Below are positions 1 through 5,461 of a stretch of 5,461 nucleotides of DNA, in pieces (position 1 is the stretch's first letter; the number at the start of each line of letters is the position of its first letter). A program made the position numbers and the translations under genes. The notes beneath the pieces were generated by a model that saw only the letters and a list, made by a program, of their open reading frames with translations, ran no database searches and was not told the origin of the DNA. This DNA comes from Chromatiales bacterium. Lineage in GTDB: Bacteria > Pseudomonadota > Gammaproteobacteria > CAMYNG01. The stretch lies in the NCBI GenBank assembly GCA_026990045.1, contig JALSIK010000058.1, positions 1 through 5,461 on the forward strand. The letters are read 5' to 3'.

Positions 1-1279
<1,279 letters not shown>

Positions 1280-1335
1280 CCGCGGGTCCAACCGGGCATG
1301 GACGGCACGCCCCACCTGACCTGGTCGCCCCCCGC

Positions 1336-1342
1336 GGGGTGA
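1336..1342 (+). promoter_or_regulatory. Ribosome binding site of hslO (GGGGTGA)
   Basis: GGGGTGA lies 10 bases before the GTG at 1353 and supports that start. It forms the right half of the self-complementary CCCCGCGGGG at 1330-1339, so it could be partly hidden in a short hairpin. The rest of the 73-base gatB-hslO spacer shows no clear promoter or terminator, so read-through from gatB is possible. Confidence 0.5.
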
Positions 1343-1352
1343 TGCGCCTGCC

Positions 1353-2231
1353 GTGAGCGAAGGGGACACCCTGCGCCGGTTCGTGTTCGAGCACGCGCCC
1401 ATCCGCGGCGAAGTGGTGCACCTGGACGCCACCTGGCGCGCGGTGACCCGGCGCCACGACTACCCGCCGCCGCTGCGGGCCCTGCTGGGCGAGATGATGG
1501 CGGCGGTGGCCCTGCTGTCGGCCACGGTGAAGTTCAAGGGCCGCCTGGTGGCCCAGCTCCAGGGCTCCGGCCCGGTGACCCTGCTGGTGGTGGAAGGCAC
1601 CTCGGAACGCACCCTGCGCGCCATCGCCCACTGGAACCGCGAGGTCCCGGACGGGGACCTCCAGGCCCTGCTGGGCGACGGCCGCCTGGCCATCACCCTG
1701 GAACCGGAGGGCGAGGGCGAGCGCTACCAGGGCATCGTCGAGGCCCGCGGCGCCAGCCTGGCCGACGCCCTGGCCGATTACCTCATGCGCTCCGAGCAGC
1801 TGGACACCCGCCTGCTGCTGGTGGCCGGCGAGGCCAGCGCCGCCGGCCTCCTGCTGCAGAAGCTGCCCGGGCGCGTGGACGAGGAGGATGCCGACCGCTG
1901 GAACCGCGTCACGCGGCTCGCGGCCACGCTCACCCCCGGCGAGCTGCTGGAGCTGGACGCGCGCGAGATCATCCGCCGCCTGTTCCACGAGGAGGACGTG
2001 CGCCTGTTCGAGGCCGAGCCGGTGTGCTTCCGCTGCTCCTGCTCGCGCGAGCGCGTGGCCAACATGCTGCGCGCGCTGGGGAGCGGCGAGGTCCACGGCA
2101 TCCTCGACGAGATGGGCCAGGTGGAGGTGGCGTGCGAGTTCTGCAACCAGAAGTATGTCTTCGACGCGGTGGACGTGGACCAGCTCTTTGCCGCCGGCGT
2201 GCCCCACGACGCCCCGGGGCGGAAGCAGTGA
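1353..2231 (+). CDS. hslO: Hsp33 redox-regulated molecular chaperone
   Basis: Hsp33 is a cytoplasmic holdase that is inactive while its C-terminal cysteines bind zinc. On oxidation it releases zinc, unfolds its linker and binds unfolding proteins. The product has 292 residues, the usual length. The N-terminal core carries GEMMAAVALLSATVKFKGRL (residues 46-65) and the family signature ERYQGIVE with DYLMRSEQLDTRL (about 123-154). The C-terminal redox switch is complete: C228-x-C230 (FRCSCSRERV) and C261-x-x-C264 (CEFCNQKYVF). The 31-residue spacing between the pairs matches E. coli Hsp33. An extra cysteine, C225, sits three residues before the first ligand. The GTG start is the only possible one in this frame, because a TGA at 1317-1319 closes it upstream and no other start codon intervenes; GGGGTGA precedes it. 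The gene faces the moeB group tail to tail. Identification is secure; co-transcription with gatB is only inferred from the 73-base gap. Confidence 0.97.
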   Translation: MSEGDTLRRFVFEHAPIRGEVVHLDATWRAVTRRHDYPPPLRALLGEMMAAVALLSATVKFKGRLVAQLQGSGPVTLLVVEGTSERTLRAIAHWNREVPDGDLQALLGDGRLAITLEPEGEGERYQGIVEARGASLADALADYLMRSEQLDTRLLLVAGEASAAGLLLQKLPGRVDEEDADRWNRVTRLAATLTPGELLELDAREIIRRLFHEEDVRLFEAEPVCFRCSCSRERVANMLRALGSGEVHGILDEMGQVEVACEFCNQKYVFDAVDVDQLFAAGVPHDAPGRKQ

Positions 2232-2233
2232 TC

Positions 2234-2248
2234 CAGATCTCAGATGTC
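2234..2248. repeat. Two 7-base units, inverted copy of the heptad array at 2377-2418
   Basis: AGATCTC and AGATGTC (2235-2248) have the 7-base period and consensus of the right-hand array, but in reverse orientation (array units on this strand are GTCATCT and GACATCT). As an inverted pair, 2234-2247 matches the complement of 2399-2412 at 11 of 14 positions. They begin three bases after the hslO stop. Short and imperfect, so only moderately supported alone. Confidence 0.5.
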
Positions 2249-2254
2249 CGGCAC

Positions 2255-2285
2255 TCCGGTGCGTTCGCCCTGCGAACGCACCGGA
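2255..2285. repeat. Palindromic element copy 1: perfect 14-bp stem with 3-base loop
   Basis: The arms 2255-2268 (TCCGGTGCGTTCGC) and 2272-2285 (GCGAACGCACCGGA) are perfect reverse complements around the loop CCT. The core 2258-2282 has the same length and layout as the second copy at 2307-2331. It lies 23 bases after the hslO stop, between convergent genes, so it could act as an RNA 3'-end structure on both strands. Neither side has a T-run, so it is not a classical intrinsic terminator. It resembles REP-type palindromes that occur scattered through genomes; that reading needs copies elsewhere. Confidence 0.8.
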
Positions 2286-2306
2286 TGAACGACGCGCGCC
2301 TTCAAT

Positions 2307-2331
2307 GGTGCGATCGCTTCGCGATCACACC
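2307..2331. repeat. Palindromic element copy 2: 11-bp stem with one mismatch, 3-base loop
   Basis: The arms GGTGCGATCGC (2307-2317) and GCGATCACACC (2321-2331) pair around the loop TTC with a single C-A mismatch (2311/2327). Compared with the core of copy 1, 19 of 25 bases are identical. Three differences are in the loop, two form a compensated pair (T-A in copy 1, A-T here) and one breaks a pair. This supports common origin and maintenance of the stem. No T-run follows. Confidence 0.75.
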
Positions 2332-2344
2332 CCGCGGAACTCCT

Positions 2345-2363
2345 CACCCCTGTCCCTGGGGTG
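2345..2363. repeat. Third, weaker stem-loop in the hslO-moeB gap
   Basis: CACCCC (2345-2350) and GGGGTG (2358-2363) form a 6-bp GC-rich stem around a 7-base loop. CCGCGG at 2332-2337 and again at 2372-2377 could close it with an outer 6-bp stem. It has a different sequence from the two 25-base palindromes. It could shape the 3' end of the moeB or hslO transcript, but there is no terminator T-tract. Confidence 0.4.
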
Positions 2364-2376
2364 TACCCGCACCGCG

Positions 2377-2418
2377 GTCATCTGTCATCTGACTTCCGAC
2401 ATCTGTCGTCTGATTCCG
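2377..2418. repeat. Heptameric tandem repeat array overlapping the 3' end of moeB
   Basis: On the + strand the sequence reads in 7-base steps: GTCATCT, GTCATCT, GACTTCC, GACATCT, GTCGTCT, then a decayed GATTCCG. The first five units (2377-2411) fit the consensus GWCNTCY. The first eight bases lie outside moeB and the rest is the end of its reading frame. Base composition is clearly less GC-rich than the surrounding genes. Short heptamer arrays of this kind are known in other bacteria, but what makes this one is not visible. Confidence 0.75.
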
Positions 2419-3155
2419 CACACCGGGCAGGCGGGATCGCGGCGCAGTGTCACCTCGCGCCATTCCATGTGCAGGGCGTCCAGCAGCAGCAGGCGCCCGT
2501 CCAGGGGATCGCCGGCATCCACCAGCAGCTTGATGGCCTCCACCGCCTGCACCGCGCCGATGATGCCCACCACCGGCGCCAGGATGCCGTTCTCGCTGCA
2601 GGTCTCCGCTACCCCGCCCTCCTCGCGGTAGAGGCAGCGGTAGCACGGGCTGCCGGGGCCGCGGTTGAACACGCTCACCTGGCCTTCCCAGCGCACCGCC
2701 GCCCCCGAGACCAGCGGCCGGCCGGCGGCGACGCAGGCGGCATTGATGGCGAAGCGGGCCTCGAAGTTGTCGGTGCAGTCCAGCACCACGTCGGCCTCGC
2801 GCACCTGCGCCTCCAGCTCCGCGCCCTCCAGCCTGCGGTCCGCGATCTCCACCGCCACCTCCGGGTTGAGTGCGGCGATGCGCTCGCGGGCGGACTCCAC
2901 CTTGGCGTGGCCGATGGCGGGCGTGGTGTGGATGATCTGGCGCTGCAGGTTGGTGAGATCCACGTCGTCGTGGTCCACCAGGACCAGCCGGCCCACGCCG
3001 GCGGCGGCCAGGTACATGGCGGCGGGCGAGCCCAGCCCGCCGAGACCGATGATCAGGGCGCTGGATTCCAGCAGCCGGACCTGGCCCGCCGCGTCCACCT
3101 GGGGCAGCATGATCTGGCGGCTGTAGCGCAGGAGCTGATCGTCGTCGAGGTCCAT
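2385..3155 (-). CDS. moeB: Molybdopterin-synthase adenylyltransferase MoeB (ThiF/HesA family)
   Basis: MoeB is an E1-like enzyme that uses ATP to adenylate the C-terminal glycine of the sulfur carrier MoaD, preparing it for sulfur loading in molybdopterin synthesis. The product has 256 residues. RYSRQI is at 10-15 (Arg13) and the nucleotide loop GLGGLGSP at 37-44. The D61, N69, R72 and K85 active-site set comes next, with the catalytic aspartate D129 in DCTDNF (126-131). The zinc site is two CxxC pairs, C171/C174 (CYRC) and C243/C246 (CPVC). These fall one residue before the E. coli MoeB positions as I recall them, so the core is collinear. C186 matches the non-essential MoeB cysteine region (AETCSENG). 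No rhodanese domain follows. ATG at 3155 gives the standard N-terminus, although no clear Shine-Dalgarno is seen. Residues 249-256 and the stop lie in the heptad repeat. ThiF is the main alternative; length, motifs and the neighbouring prmC favour MoeB. MoaD and MoaE are not in the window. Confidence 0.9.
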   Translation of the reverse strand: MDLDDDQLLRYSRQIMLPQVDAAGQVRLLESSALIIGLGGLGSPAAMYLAAAGVGRLVLVDHDDVDLTNLQRQIIHTTPAIGHAKVESARERIAALNPEVAVEIADRRLEGAELEAQVREADVVLDCTDNFEARFAINAACVAAGRPLVSGAAVRWEGQVSVFNRGPGSPCYRCLYREEGGVAETCSENGILAPVVGIIGAVQAVEAIKLLVDAGDPLDGRLLLLDALHMEWREVTLRRDPACPVCGIRRQMSEVR

Positions 3156-3189
3156 GGGGGACGAACCGGCCGGGAACCGCGGGCCGGGA

Positions 3190-3585
3190 TCAGAGGTATC
3201 CGCGCCAGTGGTCGGGGCGCGGGTCGCGGCAGCCGTGGGGCCGGCGCTGGTACTGGCGCACGAACACCTCGCGCGTGGCCTTGGTGCATTTCTCGCACTG
3301 GAGGTTGGCGCGCAGGGTGTCCTCGGTGTAGTGGGCCAGTGCGCGCTTGAGCTTGGTGAGCAGGCTGTTGTCCAGGTGAAAGCCGGCCGCCTGCAGCCGC
3401 TGCTCGATGTCCTGCAGGGTGATGTGCCGCAGGTCGTACTCCACCAGCAGGGCCAGGGGCGACAGGGGCACCGCCCGCTCCACGCCCTCGCAGTCGGCCA
3501 GCATCAACGCGGCGGAGCCCGCCTGGTCGGGATCCGGGTGGGGCTCGATGAAGATGATCTCGCGGCTGCGCCGGATGGAATCCAT
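3190..3585 (-). CDS. Small unrecognised protein with HMA-like ferredoxin fold and C-terminal CxxC
   Basis: I do not recognise this 131-residue product. Residues 8-74 read as strand-helix-strand-strand-helix-strand: EIIFIEP, DQAGSAALMLADCEGVERA, VPLSPLALLVEYDLR, then ITLQDIEQRLQAAGFHLD. The GVxxa...vxyD...itlxdIxxxLxxaGf pattern is that of heavy-metal-associated (HMA) domains. However, the metal-binding CxxC after the first strand is replaced by PHPDPDQAG. A charged helix follows (75-96), then C97-E-K-C100 and, near the end, H117-G-C119, which might form a separate metal or redox site. There is no signal peptide or membrane segment, so it is probably cytoplasmic. The ATG at 3585 has AAGAGG 10 bases upstream. 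The gene lies 79 bases after prmC and 34 bases before moeB on the same strand, which suggests a shared transcript. Codon use is like its neighbours. It is judged a real gene from the fold-like pattern and position; the function is open. Confidence 0.75.
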   Translation of the reverse strand: MDSIRRSREIIFIEPHPDPDQAGSAALMLADCEGVERAVPLSPLALLVEYDLRHITLQDIEQRLQAAGFHLDNSLLTKLKRALAHYTEDTLRANLQCEKCTKATREVFVRQYQRRPHGCRDPRPDHWRGYL

Positions 3586-3595
3586 GAAAAAACGG

Positions 3596-3601
3596 CCTCT
3601 T
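3596..3601 (-). promoter_or_regulatory. Ribosome binding site of the small HMA-like gene (AAGAGG)
   Basis: On the - strand AAGAGG is followed by 10 bases, including a run of six T, and then the ATG at 3585. It supports this start over the longer overlapping open frame beginning near 3634, which is in a different phase. Confidence 0.5.
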
Positions 3602-3606
3602 CCCCG

Positions 3607-3634
3607 ATACTAGCGCCCGGGGGGAATTAATCAA
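3607..3634 (-). promoter_or_regulatory. Possible sigma-70-like promoter in the prmC to small-gene gap
   Basis: On the - strand TTGATT (3634-3629) and TAGTAT (3612-3607) match the -35 and -10 consensus at four of six bases each, with a 16-base spacer. This is the most AT-rich spot of the otherwise GC-rich 79-base gap. The expected start point near 3600 would fall inside the AAGAGG site, leaving almost no leader, which counts against it. If real, the small gene and moeB could be transcribed apart from prfA-prmC. Confidence 0.25.
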
Positions 3635-3664
3635 GTACGCCCGGTGGGGGAAGAAAACCGCCGT

Positions 3665-4525
3665 CTATTCAGTCCGTTGCAGGCGGCCCCCGGCCACCCG
3701 CGGCAGGCCCGCGAGGTCGTCGGCGGTGAGCGTTTCGCCGAAGCCGGCCCCCGCCAGCAGGTCCAGGACCGCGCCGCGCTGGTCCGCGCCGTGCTCCACC
3801 AGCAGCCAGCCGCCCGGGGCCAGCACCGCCGGGGCCCCGGTGATGATGGTGCGCAGGGCGTCCAGCCCGCCGGGCCCCGCGGCCAGGGCGTGGCGCGGCT
3901 CGAAGCGCGGGTCGCCCCGGCGCAGGTGGGGATCGCCCTCCGCCACGTAGGGCGGGTTGCTCACCACCATGTCCAGGGCGGTGCGCCCCAGCGCGGCCAG
4001 CCAGTGGCCGCGCACGAAGCGCACGTTGGCCAGGCCCAGGCGGGCGGCATTGGCCCGGGCCACGGCAAGGGCGGCCGGATCGGTATCGGTGGCGACCACG
4101 GTGCAGCGCGGCCGGGCGCGGGCCATGGCCAGGGCCACGGCACCGGAGCCGGTGCCCAGGTCGGCCACGGTCCAGCGGGCATCGGCGGGCATACGGGCCA
4201 GGGCCTCGTCCACCAGCAACTCCGTCTCCGGGCGCGGGATGAGGGTGGCGGGAGTGACCGTGAGCTCCAGGCCGTAGAACTCGCGCCGGCCCAGGAGATA
4301 GGCCACCGGCTCGCCGGCGGCGCGCCGTGCCAGCAGGTCCTCGAATCGCTCTCGCACCCCGGCCGGCAGGGTGCGCTCGGGCCAGGCGTGGAGGGTGGCG
4401 CGCTCGCAGCCCAGGGCCTCGGCCAGCAGCAGCTCGGCCTCCAGCCGCGCCGCCGGCTCGTGGGCCAGGCGGGCGGCGGCCGCGCGCAGGGCCGCGCCGA
4501 TGGTGTCGTCGCGCGGGGCCGGCAT
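3665..4525 (-). CDS. prmC: Release factor glutamine methyltransferase PrmC
   Basis: PrmC uses S-adenosylmethionine to methylate the GGQ glutamine of release factors RF1 and RF2, raising termination efficiency. The product has 286 residues, close to the family's usual 275-290. The N-terminal helical release-factor-binding domain (1-85) includes GEPVAYLLGRREFYG (71-85), followed by IPRPETELL (96-104). The Rossmann methyltransferase domain has the SAM loop DLGTGSG (122-128) and the acidic DTD (147-149) after the second strand. The catalytic N-P-P-Y (190-193) in VVSNPPYVAEGD contacts the substrate glutamine. The ATG at 4525 overlaps the prfA stop as TGATG, implying translational coupling, so PrmC is made beside its substrate RF1. 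The frame is open further upstream, to about 4837, but only across prfA and without PrmC-like sequence. GTG at 4528 is a possible alternative start one codon earlier. The gene looks intact. Confidence 0.96.
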   Translation of the reverse strand: MPAPRDDTIGAALRAAAARLAHEPAARLEAELLLAEALGCERATLHAWPERTLPAGVRERFEDLLARRAAGEPVAYLLGRREFYGLELTVTPATLIPRPETELLVDEALARMPADARWTVADLGTGSGAVALAMARARPRCTVVATDTDPAALAVARANAARLGLANVRFVRGHWLAALGRTALDMVVSNPPYVAEGDPHLRRGDPRFEPRHALAAGPGGLDALRTIITGAPAVLAPGGWLLVEHGADQRGAVLDLLAGAGFGETLTADDLAGLPRVAGGRLQRTE

Positions 4526-5461
4526 CACGAGGCCGCCATGCGGGCCAGCTCCTCGGCCTGGTGCTCGTTGATGAGCGGCTCGATGAGCTCGTCCAGGTGG
4601 CCGGCCAGGATCTCCTCCAGCTTGTAGAGGGTGAGGTTGATGCGGTGGTCGGTGACCCGTCCCTGGGGGAAGTTGTAGGTGCGGATGCGCTCGGAACGGT
4701 CGCCGCTGCCCACCTGCAGGCGGCGCGACTCGGCCTGCTCGGCCTGTTGCCGGGCCTGTTCCTGCTGCAGCAGCTTGGCCTGGAGCAGGGCCAGGGCGCG
4801 GGCGCGGTTCTTGTGCTGGGAGCGCTCGTCCTGGCACTCCACCACGATGCCCGTGGGCAGGTGGGTCAGGCGCACCGCCGAGTCGGTCTTGTTCACGTGC
4901 TGGCCACCGGCGCCGGAGGCGCGGAAGGTGTCCACCTTGAGATCGGCGGGGTTGATCTCCACGGCATCCACCTCGTCCACCTCGGGCAGCACCGCCACCG
5001 TGCAGGCGGAGGTGTGGATGCGGCCCTGGGACTCAGTCTGGGGCACCCGCTGCACGCGGTGCACGCCCGATTCGAACTTGAGCCGCGAGTAGGCGCCGGG
5101 GCCGATGACGCGGGCGATGATCTCCTTGTGGCCGCCGTGCTCGCCCGGGCTCTCGCTCATGATCTCCACCTTCCAGCCGCGGCTCTCGGCGTAGCGGGCG
5201 TACATGCGGAACAGGTCGCCGGCGAACAGGGCCGCCTCGTCGCCCCCGGTGCCGGCGCGGATCTCCAGGTAGATGTTGCGCTCGTCGTTGGGATCGCGGG
5301 GCAGCAGCAGCCGGTGCAGCGCGTGCTCCAGCTCTTCCAGGCGCTGGCCCGCCGCGGCCAGCTCGTCCTGGGCGAGCTGGCGCAGCTCCGGGTCGCCTTC
5401 GTCCAGCATCTGCCGGGCCTCGGCCGCGGCCTCCTGCAGCCGGCGGTACTCGCGGTAGGTC
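4525..5461 (-). CDS. prfA: Peptide chain release factor 1, 5' end outside the window
   Basis: RF1 recognises UAA and UAG in the ribosomal A site and triggers peptide release. The frame stays open to the window edge ([17 protein letters not shown] precedes the internal Met at 5409), so 311 residues are seen and about 50 N-terminal ones are missing from the usual 360. The stop-codon-reading tripeptide P-x-T is PQT at 5035-5043 ([14 protein letters not shown]), which marks RF1 and not RF2 (SPF). The catalytic GGQ is at 4900-4908 in [20 protein letters not shown]. Other family blocks are [37 protein letters not shown] and [35 protein letters not shown]. It ends RMAAS-TGA, one base shared with the prmC start. 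The usual upstream partner, hemA, is beyond the window. It looks intact and typical. Confidence 0.97.
   Translation of the reverse strand, partial: TYREYRRLQEAAAEARQMLDEGDPELRQLAQDELAAAGQRLEELEHALHRLLLPRDPNDERNIYLEIRAGTGGDEAALFAGDLFRMYARYAESRGWKVEIMSESPGEHGGHKEIIARVIGPGAYSRLKFESGVHRVQRVPQTESQGRIHTSACTVAVLPEVDEVDAVEINPADLKVDTFRASGAGGQHVNKTDSAVRLTHLPTGIVVECQDERSQHKNRARALALLQAKLLQQEQARQQAEQAESRRLQVGSGDRSERIRTYNFPQGRVTDHRINLTLYKLEEILAGHLDELIEPLINEHQAEELARMAAS

Noticed and set aside
2255..2285. Classical rho-independent terminator between hslO and moeB
   Set aside because: The stem is strong, but no T-run follows on either strand; it is better described as a palindromic repeat.
2232..2384. CRISPR array in the repeat-rich gap
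   Set aside because: The units are 7-base tandem copies and two palindromes with no regular 30-40 base spacers, and no cas genes are near.
2361..3350. Long open frame on the + strand opposite moeB and the small gene
   Set aside because: It is antisense to a moeB with all its active-site and zinc residues. Its translation is low-complexity Ala/Gly/His/Arg sequence, typical of the reverse strand of GC-rich genes.
3053..3634. Alternative - strand frame covering the small gene and the start of moeB
   Set aside because: It is out of phase with both, its product is Arg/Pro/Ala-rich without a fold pattern, and it would overlap two better-supported genes.
3644..4627. Long open frame on the + strand opposite prmC
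   Set aside because: It is a GC-driven antisense frame rich in Gly, Gln, Ala and His with no recognisable domain; prmC on the other strand is clear.
4526..4837. Upstream extension of the prmC frame to about 390 residues
   Set aside because: The added 104 residues are Pro/Ala/Gly/Arg-rich shadow of prfA. The TGATG overlap at 4523-4527 gives a PrmC of normal length.
5035..5043. PQT instead of PAT or PVT in the RF1 codon-recognition tripeptide
   Set aside because: The family motif is P-x-T and the middle residue varies among bacterial RF1 proteins, so this does not suggest altered stop-codon reading.

Overview
The window is an ordinary housekeeping stretch of a GC-rich (roughly 70% by eye) bacterial chromosome. 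Gene content and protein sequences point to a gammaproteobacterium: the order prfA-prmC-(small gene)-moeB follows the hemA-prfA-prmC-moeB arrangement known from Pseudomonas and its relatives, and the cell carries GatB, so it uses the GatCAB indirect route to Gln-tRNA and/or Asn-tRNA. A purple-sulfur or Ectothiorhodospiraceae-like lineage would fit the base composition and style, but that is a guess.

Layout. On the + strand are the 3' seven-eighths of gatB (1-1279) and a complete hslO (Hsp33, 1353-2231), separated by 73 bases. On the - strand, reading right to left, are a prfA missing its 5' end (5461-4525), prmC (4525-3665, overlapping prfA by one base), a small unrecognised gene (3585-3190) and moeB (3155-2385). 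The two gene groups converge on the 2232-2384 interval.

How the genes work together. GatB helps make correctly charged tRNA. PrfA (RF1) ends translation at UAA/UAG, and PrmC methylates the GGQ glutamine of release factors, so the prfA-prmC coupling joins an enzyme to its substrate. Hsp33 is a redox-activated holdase. MoeB activates the sulfur carrier MoaD for molybdopterin synthesis. The small protein between prmC and moeB looks like a ferredoxin-fold domain of heavy-metal-associated (HMA) type without the usual CxxC, followed by a helix and a separate C-terminal CxxC; its function is unknown.

The only region that genes do not explain is the convergent gap 2232-2384 and the adjoining end of moeB. 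It holds two copies of a 25-base palindrome related by a compensatory base-pair change, a third weaker stem-loop, and a 7-base tandem repeat on the right with inverted copies on the left. The right-hand repeat runs into moeB and supplies its last eight codons and its stop. I found no new defence, mobile or metabolic system. The repeat mosaic and the small HMA-like gene are the items worth a second look.
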